A stretch of DNA of 64,000 bases from DATAEY01 sp045805565 (lineage in GTDB: Bacteria > Actinomycetota > Thermoleophilia > Solirubrobacterales > Solirubrobacteraceae): positions 73,759 to 137,758 of the forward strand of contig JBJMKZ010000047.1 in assembly GCA_045805565.1 (NCBI GenBank), read 5' to 3'. The notes under the pieces are model-generated. The model saw nothing but the letters and a program-made list of their open reading frames with translations, was not told the origin of the DNA and did no database searches. Made by a program: the position numbers and the translations under genes. This document shows positions 49,310-57,199 of this stretch, in pieces. Positions within the stretch are counted from its first letter, which is position 1. Every line of letters begins with the position of its first letter.

Positions 49310-50638
49310 GTGAGGGAACCAGGGACTCGCTGGACGTGGCGACGGCTTCCGGGCTGGTTGAAGCGGCTGGCGGAGATCGGCGTCTCGCCGTCGGACCCGG
49401 AGGAGCTTCGGGTTCGCAAGACGGTTCTGGTCCTGTCCTCGACCCTGATGGCGAGCCTCGCGTTCGTCTGGGTCGGGACATACGCCGCGCTCGGCTTGTG
49501 GATCTCGGCCGCGATCCCGCTGGCCTATCAGGTTGCCTCGGCGGTCAGCATCTACACGTTCGCGCGGACCCGCCGTTACCGCTTGTTCCGGCGCAGCCAG
49601 CTATGGATGAGCTTGCTGTTGCCCTTCGCGCTGCAGTGGAGCCTGGGCGGCTTCAGGACCTCCTCGGCCGTGGCGCTGTGGGCGGTCATGGCGCCGTTCG
49701 GTGCCCTGCTGTTCGTGGGAGCGCGGCAGGCGGTTCCGTGGTTTGCGGCTTTCGTCGGCTTGGTCGTGGTGTCGGCCGCGATCGACCCCATCTTGGCCGC
49801 CGGTGCGCCCCACGTTCCCGGTGCCGTTGTGGTCGCGTTCTTCGCGCTGACGATTCTCGGGGTGGCAACCACCACGTTCGCGCTGCTCCAGTACTTCGTG
49901 CGGGCGCGGGAGCGGGCGCTGACGGCGCTCGCGCGCCAGCACCGCGCGCTCGAGCTCGAGCAGGCGAAGTCCGAGCGGCTGCTGCTGAACGTCCTGCCCG
50001 AGCCCGTGGCGGCGCGCCTCAAGGAACAGGAGGGGATCATCGCCGACGCCCATCTGGGTGTCACCGTCCTGTTCGCGGATATCGTCGGCTTCACGCAACT
50101 GTCCGAGCGGCTCCCCGCACCGGATGTGGTGGCCCTGCTGGACCGCGTGTTCGCGCGCTGGGACGCACTCGCCGCCGACCACGGGGTCGAGAAGATCAAG
50201 ACGATCGGAGACGCCTACATGGTCGCCGGCGGCATTCCCCTGCCGCGCGACGACCACGCCGAGGCGATCGCCGACATGGCGCTCGCGATGGGGGCCGAGG
50301 TCGCGCGCCTGCCGGGCGACACCGGACACGCCCTGCAGGTGCGAATCGGCATCGACAGCGGCCCGGTGGTCGCCGGCGTGATCGGCCGGGCGAAGTTCAT
50401 CTACGACCTCTGGGGCGATACCGTCAACACCGCCAGCCGCATGGAGTCCCATGCCCCGCCCGGCACCATCCAGGTCACCGAGCGGACCTTCGAACTTCTG
50501 CGAGAGCGCTATGAGCTCCGTCCGCGCGGCGCCATCGAGGTAAAGGGCAAGGGGCTGATGAGGCCCTATCTACTGCTCGCCGGGCGCGGCGACCACCGGA
50601 CCGCGGCCGTTCGTGACTTGACTTCGGCCGATCGGTAG
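49310..50638 (+). CDS. Membrane-bound class III adenylate/guanylate cyclase
   Basis: A 442-residue protein. Residues 1-200 contain about six hydrophobic segments (first VLVLSSTLMASLAFVWVGTY, last VVVAFFALTILGVATTTFAL), then a signalling helix (RARERALTALARQHRALELE). The class III catalytic domain follows: VTVLFADIVGFTQLSERL (first metal Asp), VEKIKTIGDAYMVAGG (Lys of the base-recognition pair and the second metal Asp), VRIGIDSGPVVAGVIG, and YDLWGDTVNTASRMES (transition-state Asn and Arg). Lys in KIKTIGDAYM fits ATP rather than GTP. The start is GTG at 49310 with TATGCT exactly 6 bp upstream and no ribosome site. Confidence 0.9.
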   Translation: MREPGTRWTWRRLPGWLKRLAEIGVSPSDPEELRVRKTVLVLSSTLMASLAFVWVGTYAALGLWISAAIPLAYQVASAVSIYTFARTRRYRLFRRSQLWMSLLLPFALQWSLGGFRTSSAVALWAVMAPFGALLFVGARQAVPWFAAFVGLVVVSAAIDPILAAGAPHVPGAVVVAFFALTILGVATTTFALLQYFVRARERALTALARQHRALELEQAKSERLLLNVLPEPVAARLKEQEGIIADAHLGVTVLFADIVGFTQLSERLPAPDVVALLDRVFARWDALAADHGVEKIKTIGDAYMVAGGIPLPRDDHAEAIADMALAMGAEVARLPGDTGHALQVRIGIDSGPVVAGVIGRAKFIYDLWGDTVNTASRMESHAPPGTIQVTERTFELLRERYELRPRGAIEVKGKGLMRPYLLLAGRGDHRTAAVRDLTSADR

Positions 50639-50666
50639 GGATCGCCGCCGCGGCACGGGCCCGCGG

Positions 50667-51017
50667 TCAAGGGCGGGTCGCCAGCGGCTCAACCGCCACG
50701 GTCAGCTCCACACCACCCTGCTCGACGGTCACCGAGGAACCGTCGGCGTTCGCGCAGCCGCGGCCGAACAGCTCGTCGTCCAGGCAGAACCCCACGCCGT
50801 CGCTCTCGCCAACTCGGAACCAGGCCACGCCCTCGACCGCGCCGCCAAGCTCGGCGTCCCAGCCCGCGGACAGCTCGCCGCGCGCGTGGAGGCAGGACCC
50901 CATGGCCGATGAGTACGGCGGCCCCACGTCCAGCGTGACTCGCCTGCCCAGGAGGGCGTGCAGCACCGCGAGCGCGTTGGTGAAGTCGAGTTCGGTGGCG
51001 GAGAGGTCCAGGTCCAT
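50667..51017 (-). CDS. Hypothetical protein
   Basis: A 116-residue soluble protein, acidic, beta-rich in look (GRRVTLDVGPPYSSAMGSCL, VEGVAWFRVGESDGVGFCLD, VTVEQGGVELTVAVEPL). Three cysteines are present. I do not recognise a family; the pattern of alternating strands suggests a small beta barrel. TACGCT lies 9 bp before the ATG at 51017, so the short frame is preferred to the longer arginine-rich extension. It converges on the cyclase gene. Confidence 0.6.
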   Translation of the reverse strand: MDLDLSATELDFTNALAVLHALLGRRVTLDVGPPYSSAMGSCLHARGELSAGWDAELGGAVEGVAWFRVGESDGVGFCLDDELFGRGCANADGSSVTVEQGGVELTVAVEPLATRP

Positions 51018-51128
51018 CGCTCGTGGAGCGTATGTTCGCCGCCCGGCCGAGCCGTCCTCCGGCAATTGATGCGGTTTAAACGACCGGAACCGGCCCACGG
51101 AGCGCCAGAACGGTGGTATGTATGACCC

Positions 51129-51614
51129 ATGCGGCGAGGTCTGAAGCTGGCTGCGATGCTGACCACGGCCACCGCCATCGTCCCTTCGACTGCGAACGCC
51201 AGGGTCGTGGGCATCAAGCTCACGCAAACGCGCGTCAAGCAGCGACTCTTTCTCAACCCGCTGAACCCGGCGGCGCCGCGGCGAAGCCCATTGCCCGGGG
51301 ATGTCCTGGTGTCCCGGCACAACCTCATGTGGCTCGGCAACAGACTTGGCTACGAACCCCAACCTTGGCCGGTCGGCCACGCCCTGATCTCCTGCAAGAT
51401 CACGGCCTACCCTCGCGCCCGCTGTGCGGGCAGGTACACGCTCGTCGGCGGCGGGAATATCTTCGCCACAGGCCAGTTGAACCTCCTGAGCCGGGTCACC
51501 CAGCGGGTCCGAATCATTGGGGGCACGGGGCGCTACCGAGGCGCGAGTGGCTCGATCACCGTTCGGCGGGCTACTCCGACCGTGCGCGTGCTCAGATTCA
51601 CGGTCATCACCTAA
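51129..51614 (+). CDS. Small secreted beta-barrel protein (dirigent/allene-oxide-cyclase-like)
   Basis: A 161-residue exported protein. The signal peptide LKLAAMLTTATAIVPSTANA ends at a likely ANA cleavage site. The mature part ends with RVRIIGGTGRYRGASGSITV, the phrase GGTGRY-x-GA-x-G that marks the allene-oxide-cyclase/dirigent-like barrel in bacterial secreted proteins. Two cysteines (SCKITAYPRARC) could pair. A TATGTA hexamer lies 6 bp before the ATG, with no ribosome site. Bacterial members have no assigned function. Confidence 0.65.
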   Translation: MRRGLKLAAMLTTATAIVPSTANARVVGIKLTQTRVKQRLFLNPLNPAAPRRSPLPGDVLVSRHNLMWLGNRLGYEPQPWPVGHALISCKITAYPRARCAGRYTLVGGGNIFATGQLNLLSRVTQRVRIIGGTGRYRGASGSITVRRATPTVRVLRFTVIT

Positions 51615-51622
51615 CCCGTCGG

Positions 51623-52015
51623 TCAGAAACCGGCATCTCGGCGTGCCGCGTCGCGGTCGAAATAGTTGGTAAAGCGCACGATCAGTCCGTCGCGGACGGT
51701 GAAGAGGTCGGCCGCGCGGACTGTGGTGTCGATCCCGTGACCCTTCGAGCGCGCCTGCACACGCGTCAGAGCTAGGACTCGGTCACCTGACTCGAGCAGC
51801 TTCTCGAGCTCGAGGTCGTACCGCTCCCACACCCCACGCCACCGGCCCCACCCCTCCCGCAGGCCGTCGTGACCGTGGTAGGTCCCCAGGTCCGGGAGGC
51901 CCGATCGCGACAGGTCCGCCTCGATCTCGGGGGCATAGAACGCGAACAGCCCTTCCCAGTCCTGGCGGACGAACGCCTCGTACTGCCGTCGCACGATCTG
52001 CAGCGCCTCGCCCAT
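51623..52015 (-). CDS. SnoaL-like (NTF2 fold) protein
   Basis: A 130-residue cone-fold protein: EALQIVRRQYEAFVRQDWEG, EIEADLSRSGLPDLGTYHGH, DGLREGWGRWRGVWERYDLE and a C-terminal LIVRFTNYFDRDAARRDAGF. This is the common SnoaL-like pattern with Tyr, Asp and His lining a pocket (EADLS, YHGHDG). Members include polyketide cyclases and limonene epoxide hydrolases, but most are unassigned. TACTGT lies 7 bp before the ATG at 52015, a further leaderless candidate. It is divergent from the YccF gene by 68 bp. Confidence 0.82.
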   Translation of the reverse strand: MGEALQIVRRQYEAFVRQDWEGLFAFYAPEIEADLSRSGLPDLGTYHGHDGLREGWGRWRGVWERYDLELEKLLESGDRVLALTRVQARSKGHGIDTTVRAADLFTVRDGLIVRFTNYFDRDAARRDAGF

Positions 52016-52083
52016 ATGGACGACAGTAGATCAGTCTCCACGCGGGACAGGACCCGGGAAGTCGATGGACTAGGGTCTCGCGC

Positions 52084-52524
52084 GTGCGCCTGTTGCTGAA
52101 CCTCATCTGGCTGGTGTTCGGCGGGCTCGTGATGGCGCTCGGCTACGCCCTGGTGGCGTTAGTGATGTTCGTCCTCATCGTGACCATCCCGTTCGGGATC
52201 GCTTCCGCCCGTATCGCGCTGTTCTGTCTGTGGCCGTTTGGGCGCACCCTCATCAGACGACCCGACGCCGGCGGCGGGTCGCTGGTCGGGAACGTCATCT
52301 GGATCCTCCTGGCGGGCTGGTGGCTGGCCGTGGGGCACGTCGTCACCGGGGTGCTCATGTGCCTGACCATCGTGGGCATCCCGCTGGGACTGGCCAACTT
52401 CAAGCTGATCCCGGTCTCACTGACGCCGTTCGGACGAGACATCGTCGACGTCGACCAGGCCCACCGCCTCGGCGATGCCAGGCAGGTGACGCTCCCGGTC
52501 GACCCTCGCCGCCCAGCCGCCTGA
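52084..52524 (+). CDS. YccF-domain membrane protein
   Basis: A 146-residue protein with two copies of the YccF hairpin: LNLIWLVFGGLVMALGYALV with IVTIPFGIASARIALFCLWP, then VGNVIWILLAGWWLAVGHVV with LTIVGIPLGLANFKLIPVSL. The doublet 'IP-x-G-x-A' closes each copy, as in YccF. The C-terminal 30 residues are soluble. YccF proteins are inner-membrane proteins of unknown role. The start is GTG at 52084; TAGGGT lies 7 bp upstream and no ribosome site is present. Confidence 0.88.
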   Translation: MRLLLNLIWLVFGGLVMALGYALVALVMFVLIVTIPFGIASARIALFCLWPFGRTLIRRPDAGGGSLVGNVIWILLAGWWLAVGHVVTGVLMCLTIVGIPLGLANFKLIPVSLTPFGRDIVDVDQAHRLGDARQVTLPVDPRRPAA

Positions 52525-52584
52525 GACGAGCGCACTCGCTCGCCCGAGGCTACGAAGGCCCTCCGAGGCACGAGGTGGAGCGCT

Positions 52585-53472
52585 TTAGCTTGCCGCGGCC
52601 GGCTCCCGCATGAAGCTCCCAATCAACTCGGCGAGCTTCCCCGGCTGGTCCTCAGGCGAGAAGATGTACGAGTCCTCGATCCATTCGAGGCGGGCGTTGG
52701 GCAGCGCCTGAGCGAGGCGGCGGGCGTCGCTCTCCGGGAAGAAGTTGTCCTCCGGCGCCCAGGCGATGAGCGCCGGCCGGTCGAAGCTCCCCAGGCGCTC
52801 GGCCGCCTCCAGCGTGTAGCGGTTGTCCGCCGTGCGGAAGAACTTCTTGACGTCGCGGCGAACCCCGGCGCTCACGACCGGCGGGAGAGCATATGAGTCC
52901 ACCACCTCCTGCTCGACGGGGTGCTTGGCGGCCCGCATCATCTTCAACGCCCGGCGGCGCACCGCGGCCAGCCGGGTAGGTGCGAGCAGCACCGGCATCG
53001 CCGCGGGGAAGGTCATCACGCGAAGCACCGGCTTCAGCATCTTCGGCGGGAAGTTCTCGAACGCATCGCAGTTCGTGAGGACCAGGCGACCAATCTTCTG
53101 CGGGTGCCGCGCCACCGCGATCTGGCTCAGGGCGCCACCGGTGTCGTTGCCCACGAGCGTCACGTCGTCGAGGCCGAGGGCCTCGATGGCATCGGCGATC
53201 ACATCTCCCAGAGCGGGCGGCGAAAGGTCCGCCTCCCGGGGCATCGGGACCTCGTGGGCGCCGATCGGCATGTCGAGCACGATGCAGCGGAAGTCCGGCG
53301 AGAGTCGCGCGACCACCTTCCGCCACAGATTGGCGTTCACCAGCACGCCGTGGACGAACACCAGCGGTGGACCCGTCCCCTTGTCGTGGTAGCGCAGCCG
53401 GCCCTGCCGCAACTCGAGCTCTTTCTGCTCTCCGAGCTCCGGCGAGCGCCAGTAGGTCGTGTTAGGTGCCAT
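52585..53472 (-). CDS. Alpha/beta hydrolase with an Asp nucleophile and an atypical His position
   Basis: A 295-residue alpha/beta hydrolase. The oxyanion segment is VFVHGVLVNANLWR, and the nucleophile elbow reads LVGNDTGGALSQI, so the nucleophile is Asp as in haloalkane dehalogenases and epoxide hydrolases. The acid is in ALIAWAPEDNFFPESDARRL. Where the catalytic His normally lies (gHF-x-x-E-x-P) the sequence has DSYIFSPEDQPGKLAELI, with no His. That variant occurs in a subgroup I recall as hypothetical hydrolases, so activity is doubtful or different. It is divergent from a TetR gene whose operator lies in the shared 72 bp, so the regulator probably controls it. Confidence 0.82.
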   Translation of the reverse strand: MAPNTTYWRSPELGEQKELELRQGRLRYHDKGTGPPLVFVHGVLVNANLWRKVVARLSPDFRCIVLDMPIGAHEVPMPREADLSPPALGDVIADAIEALGLDDVTLVGNDTGGALSQIAVARHPQKIGRLVLTNCDAFENFPPKMLKPVLRVMTFPAAMPVLLAPTRLAAVRRRALKMMRAAKHPVEQEVVDSYALPPVVSAGVRRDVKKFFRTADNRYTLEAAERLGSFDRPALIAWAPEDNFFPESDARRLAQALPNARLEWIEDSYIFSPEDQPGKLAELIGSFMREPAAAS

Positions 53473-53525
53473 TCCGCCGACCTCCCCCTCTAGATTCCGC
53501 CGTCATCGAGCGACATAAGATAGAC

Positions 53526-53542
53526 AAACAGGCTGCCTGTTT
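53526..53542. promoter_or_regulatory. TetR-type operator palindrome
   Basis: AAACAGGCTGCCTGTTT is a perfect palindrome with 8-bp arms around one base, ending two bases before the ATG at 53545. A -10-like TAAGAT at 53516-53521 puts the expected transcription start inside it. It sits between the divergent hydrolase and TetR genes and could shut off both. Confidence 0.7.
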
Positions 53543-53544
53543 CT

Positions 53545-54141
53545 ATGCCTGACCCCCGAGACGGCCGGGCGGAACGGGGCGAAGCCACGAGGGCCGCCCT
53601 GATCAACGCCGGCCGGGAGCTGTTCAGCGAACGCGGCTATGCCGCCGTGGGCACCAACGAGGTGGTCCAGCGGGCCGGCGTCACCCGGGGTGCGATGTAC
53701 CACCACTTCCCCGACAAGCGCGAGCTCTTCCGCGCGGTCTATGAGGACACCGAGAGACTCCTCGTCGAGGGCCTCGGCGCCAGGATCGAGACGATCGAGG
53801 ACCCCTGGGAGGCGCTCGTCACCGGGATGCGTTCCTTCTTCGACGTCTCCAGCGACCCCAAGCTGATGCAGATGGGCTTGATCGACGGCCCGGCCGTACT
53901 GGGCTGGGAGGCTTGGCGGGACATCGGCAACCGCTACGGCCTGCAGGTGACCACGGCGGCCCTGCAGAAGGCGATGGACGCCGGGGTGCTCCGGTCTGCC
54001 GATGTGACGCTGCTGGCCCACATGCTGCTCGCGGCCTTGGGCGAGGCCGCCATGCTGCTGGCGAGCTCGACGGACCCCCGGGCCGAGCGCGAGCGGGTGG
54101 AAACCACGATCCTGATCATGCTCGAGGGGCTGCGGGCCTAG
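53545..54141 (+). CDS. TetR-family transcriptional regulator
   Basis: A 198-residue repressor. The DNA-binding helix-turn-helix is complete: ALINAGRELFSERGYAAVGT, NEVVQRAGVTRGAMYHHFPD, KRELFRAVYEDTERLL. The C-terminal domain (about 75-198) is helical and would bind a small ligand; it resembles the TetR_C_33-like group (LMQMGLIDGPAVLGWEAWRD). No ribosome site precedes the ATG, whose region is taken up by the operator. The natural target is the divergent hydrolase gene, in the same arrangement as many regulator/detoxification pairs. Confidence 0.92.
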   Translation: MPDPRDGRAERGEATRAALINAGRELFSERGYAAVGTNEVVQRAGVTRGAMYHHFPDKRELFRAVYEDTERLLVEGLGARIETIEDPWEALVTGMRSFFDVSSDPKLMQMGLIDGPAVLGWEAWRDIGNRYGLQVTTAALQKAMDAGVLRSADVTLLAHMLLAALGEAAMLLASSTDPRAERERVETTILIMLEGLRA

Positions 54142-54181
54142 AAGCCCGCCCCCGCGGCGCCTCTAGGTGTTCTTCGAACAG

Positions 54182-54616
54182 CTAGGGCGTCTCGCTGTCC
54201 GGCTCGTCGGCGTCGGTTGTGTCGACGCGCCCGGCGACGGACTTCGTCGTCTCGCTGACGTCTCCGCTGACCTTCTTGGTGGCGTCGGCCGCGCTCTCGC
54301 TGACGTTCTTGGGGGCCGCCGCGATCTCGTGCGCTCCCTTGGCGGCGGTGTCGGCTGCGCCCTCCGTGACCCCCTTGGCGGCCGTGTCGGCGGCGCCGCC
54401 CTCGGTCAGCGCGTCGGCGGCCCTGGTGGCCGCGCCCCTCTCGCTCACCGCCTCCTGCACGGGCCCCCGCTCGGCGGCCTCATCGGCCTTGCGTTGCTCG
54501 GTAGCCTCGTGCGCGGCCCGCTCCTGCGCGGCCTCATCGGCCTTGCGTTGCTCGGTGGCCTCGTGCGCGGCCCGTTGCTCCACAGCCTCCTGACTTCTGT
54601 CGCTGCTCGACTCCAT
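54182..54616 (-). CDS. Low-complexity, LEA-like charged protein
   Basis: A 144-residue protein rich in Ala, Glu, Lys, Thr and Asp, without cysteine or hydrophobic helices. Residues about 15-50 hold two copies of an 18-residue unit (ERAAHEATEQRKADEAAQ), encoded by a 54-bp direct repeat. The second half repeats GAADTAAKGVTE / GAADTAAKGAHE and SADATKKVSGDVSETTKS. The 11- to 18-residue periodicity and composition match late-embryogenesis-abundant or hydration-type proteins, often made under drying or osmotic stress. CGGAGGAG precedes the ATG at 54616. The family assignment is by composition only. Confidence 0.65.
   Translation of the reverse strand: MESSSDRSQEAVEQRAAHEATEQRKADEAAQERAAHEATEQRKADEAAERGPVQEAVSERGAATRAADALTEGGAADTAAKGVTEGAADTAAKGAHEIAAAPKNVSESAADATKKVSGDVSETTKSVAGRVDTTDADEPDSETP
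54481..54588 (-). repeat. 54-bp direct repeat, two copies
   Basis: The 54-bp unit starting CATCGGCCTTGCGTTGCTCG is present twice in tandem (54481-54534 and 54535-54588) with a few substitutions. It is in frame with the protein on the - strand and gives its 18-residue repeat. Confidence 0.8.
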
Positions 54617-54707
54617 GGCTCCTCCGGGTCGTTTAGCTCGATTACACCGGTAATACCCGGGACCGGCGAGAACCTGCATCGCGGCGCGCTTTTAGCGCGC
54701 ATGTTCC

Positions 54708-55115
54708 CTATTCCGCCGGCGTGGCGCCGTACTCCTCCTCACTGACGTGCTCACCCCACGTGACGGGGCTGCCCTGGTCGTCGACTTCCTGCATCGCGAT
54801 GTGGGTCATGAAGCGGTTGGGGGCGGCGCCGTGCCAGTGGTCCTCGCCGGGCTCAAAGAAGACGCGGTCACCGGGATGGATGACCTCGATCGGGCCGCCA
54901 CGGCGCTGGCAGAGGCCGACGCCCTCGGTGACGTAGATGGTCTGGCCGAAGGGGTGGGTGTGCCACGCCGTCCGGGCGCCCGGCGTGAAGTGGACGCTGG
55001 CGGCCTGCAGCCGCGATGGCTCTGACGGCGCCGCGATCGCGTCGATGTAGACGGTTCCGGTGAACCAGTCGCCCGGCCCGGTCGCGGTGTCGAGGGAGTT
55101 CCTGATGAGCTGCAT
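54708..55115 (-). CDS. Cupin-domain protein
   Basis: A 135-residue cupin. Motif 1: PGARTAWHTHPFGQTIYVTE (two His and the place of Glu taken by Gln/Thr), motif 2: PGDRVFFEPGEDHWHGAAPN (His). The typical short cupins with this ending (HIAMQEVDDQGSPVTWGEHV) are annotated as carboxymuconolactone-decarboxylase-associated or quercetin-dioxygenase-like, without proven activity. AAGGAGAA precedes the ATG at 55115. It is divergent from the BBE-type oxidase across 151 bp. Confidence 0.85.
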   Translation of the reverse strand: MQLIRNSLDTATGPGDWFTGTVYIDAIAAPSEPSRLQAASVHFTPGARTAWHTHPFGQTIYVTEGVGLCQRRGGPIEVIHPGDRVFFEPGEDHWHGAAPNRFMTHIAMQEVDDQGSPVTWGEHVSEEEYGATPAE

Positions 55116-55266
55116 GGCCGTTCTCCTTGTTGACGAGTCCTAGGCAGACTCACGACGAAGACGCGCGCGCGAAGGGTCTCGAGCGGCTTTCGTCCTGGGC
55201 CGGCCAAGGGACAGCTAACCGTGCACGACGTAGTGTCGTCCTGAAACCGAACCACGGGAGAACGAC

Positions 55267-56694
55267 ATGACAGCGCAAGGGATCACGGAGACCGTCCTGG
55301 GTGACGGGACGATCGCAGAGCTGGCCGAGGCCGTCCGCGGTCAGGTGATCGGGCCCGGCGACACGGACTACGACGCGGCGCGGGCGATCTGGAACGGCGC
55401 GCACGACCGCCGGCCCGCGCTCATTGTGCGCTGCACCGGCGTCGCGGACGTGCTGCGCGCGGTCGAGTTCGCCCGCCGCCAGGACCTCGACGTCGCCGTG
55501 CGGGGAGGCAGTCACAGCATCCCCGGGTTCTCGACCTGCGACGGGGGCATCGTGATCGATCTGGGCACGATGCAGGGTGTCCGCGTCGATCCCTCGGCGG
55601 GTGCCGCCCGCGCGCAGGGCGGCACCCAGTGGGGCCAGTTCGACCGCGAGACGCAGGCCTTCGGCCTGGCCGTGACCGGCGGGCTGGTCTCGACCACCGG
55701 TCTGGGCGGCTTCACGCTGGGCGGCGGGATCGGCTGGCTGGTGCGCAAGCACGGCCTCACCTGTGACAACCTGGTCTCCGCCGACGTGGTGACCGCCGAC
55801 GGTCGGGTGGTGACCGCCAGTGCCGACGAGAACCCCGAGCTGCTGTGGGGCCTGAAGGGGGGAGGCGGGAACTTCGGCATCGCGGTCTCGCTGGAGTACC
55901 GGGTCCACCCCGTCGGCCCCGTCGTGATCGGCGGTCCGACCTTCTACCCCGGCGATCGCGCCGCCGAGATCCTGCGCTTCTATCGGGACTTCGTCCGGGA
56001 GCTTCCCGACGAGCTGAGCACCCTCGCGATCCTGGTCTGGGCGCCACCCGCGCCGTTCATCCCGCAGGAGTGGCACGGCAAGCCCTTGATCGGGCTGGTG
56101 TCGTGCTACGCCGGGTCCCTCGAGGACGGCGAGAAGGCGGTGGCCCCGCTGCGCGAACGCGGCGAACCGGTGGCCGACCTGATGGGCCCGCTCCCGTACA
56201 CGGCTCTGCAGAGCCTGCTGGACCCGCTTTGGCCACATGGCAAGCACGCCTACATGAAGGCCGGCTACGTTCGCGAGCTGGACGACGCGGCGATCGAGAT
56301 GGCGACGCGCTACCACCAGCAGGCGACGTCGCCGGCGTCCGAGATCCACTTCCACCACTTCGGCGGTGCGGTCGCCCGGGTGGACGAGGACGCGACGGCC
56401 TACCGGGAGCGCCAGGCGCCGTACGTGGTGAACGTGATCGGGGCGTCATACGACTCCGAGGGCTTCGACTCCCACGTCGACTGGGCTCACCGGCTCTACG
56501 CCGACCTCGAGCCCTCGCTCACGGGGGGCGCCTACATCAACTACCTCTCGGCGGAGGGAGAAGAGAGGGTGCGGGCCGCCTACGGCGAGGAGAGGTTCGC
56601 CCGCCTCCAGGCCCTCAAGGACGAGTACGACCCGACCAACCTGTTCCACCTCAACCAGAACATCCCGCCGAGCGGGACCCGAAATGCCCGGTGA
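55267..56694 (+). CDS. FAD-linked oxidase of the berberine-bridge-enzyme type
   Basis: A 475-residue flavoprotein. The FAD domain contains VRGGSHSIPGFSTCDGGIVI, where the His is the likely covalent flavin attachment, then LGTMQGVRVDPSAGAARAQG and GGFTLGGGIGWLVRKHGLTC. The C-terminal BBE tail is complete (RVRAAYGEERFARLQALKDE, YDPTNLFHLNQNIPPS). Members oxidise sugars, alcohols or alkaloids and give hydrogen peroxide. No signal peptide is present, so it acts inside the cell. A ribosome site (GGGAGAACGAC) precedes the ATG. The substrate is unknown. Confidence 0.92.
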   Translation: MTAQGITETVLGDGTIAELAEAVRGQVIGPGDTDYDAARAIWNGAHDRRPALIVRCTGVADVLRAVEFARRQDLDVAVRGGSHSIPGFSTCDGGIVIDLGTMQGVRVDPSAGAARAQGGTQWGQFDRETQAFGLAVTGGLVSTTGLGGFTLGGGIGWLVRKHGLTCDNLVSADVVTADGRVVTASADENPELLWGLKGGGGNFGIAVSLEYRVHPVGPVVIGGPTFYPGDRAAEILRFYRDFVRELPDELSTLAILVWAPPAPFIPQEWHGKPLIGLVSCYAGSLEDGEKAVAPLRERGEPVADLMGPLPYTALQSLLDPLWPHGKHAYMKAGYVRELDDAAIEMATRYHQQATSPASEIHFHHFGGAVARVDEDATAYRERQAPYVVNVIGASYDSEGFDSHVDWAHRLYADLEPSLTGGAYINYLSAEGEERVRAAYGEERFARLQALKDEYDPTNLFHLNQNIPPSGTRNAR

Positions 56695-56809
56695 GGGGCG
56701 TCTAACGCACACCCCGGCGGTGCCGCTGTGGCGACGGATGCAAGCGTCTCCTGCGGTGGAGTTGCGAGCGCTCGGCTGCCAAGACGCTCACGGCGCGGAG
56801 TCTAATGCA

Positions 56810-56845
56810 TTGACATACGTCACTTGAATCGATATACGTACATTG
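56810..56845 (+). promoter_or_regulatory. Near-consensus promoter with ArsR-type operator
   Basis: TTGACA (56810-56815), a 17-bp spacer and TATACG (56833-56838), then 7 bp to the ATG at 56846, so the message is probably leaderless. ATACGT occurs twice (56816-region and 56834-region), and the stretch ATTGACATACGTCACTTGAA then TCGATATACG is far more AT-rich than the rest of the window. ArsR repressors bind AT-rich dyads overlapping such promoters. Confidence 0.75.
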
Positions 56846-57199
56846 ATGGCGATCGATCTGGAGCTGGCCCCCAAGCAGAAGCGCCCGCCCGGGAAACCGT
56901 GCTGCGAGCCGGTCGTCTATCCCGACGTCGAGCGCCAGAAGGCCAAGCGCATGGCCACGATCGCCAAGGCGCTGGGTGATCCGATTCGCCTGGAGCTCGT
57001 CGACGTGCTGCGCAAGCACGCGGGCAAGGTCTGCGTGTGCGAGCTCGTGCCATTGTTCGAACTCTCCCAGCCCACGGTCTCCCATCACCTCAAGGTTCTG
57101 CGCGAAGCGGGGATCGTCGGCTCCGAGCGCCAAGGTCTGTGGGCCTACTACTACGTCCGCCCCGACGCCCTCAAGGAGCTCTCCCAATGGCTGTCCTAA
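56846..57199 (+). CDS. arsR: ArsR-family metalloregulator
   Basis: A 117-residue repressor. The winged helix is clear: TIAKALGDPIRLELVDVLRK, then LVPLFELSQPTVSHHLKVLR and EAGIVGSERQGLWAYYYVRP. Two cysteine sites are visible: KPCCEP near residue 19 and the KVCVCELV motif at about residue 70, which is the classic ArsR As(III)-binding position. Trivalent arsenicals would bind these thiols and release the protein from DNA. The start sits where transcription is expected to begin. Its stop overlaps the next gene by 13 bp, so the regulator and arsI are made together. Confidence 0.9.
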   Translation: MAIDLELAPKQKRPPGKPCCEPVVYPDVERQKAKRMATIAKALGDPIRLELVDVLRKHAGKVCVCELVPLFELSQPTVSHHLKVLREAGIVGSERQGLWAYYYVRPDALKELSQWLS

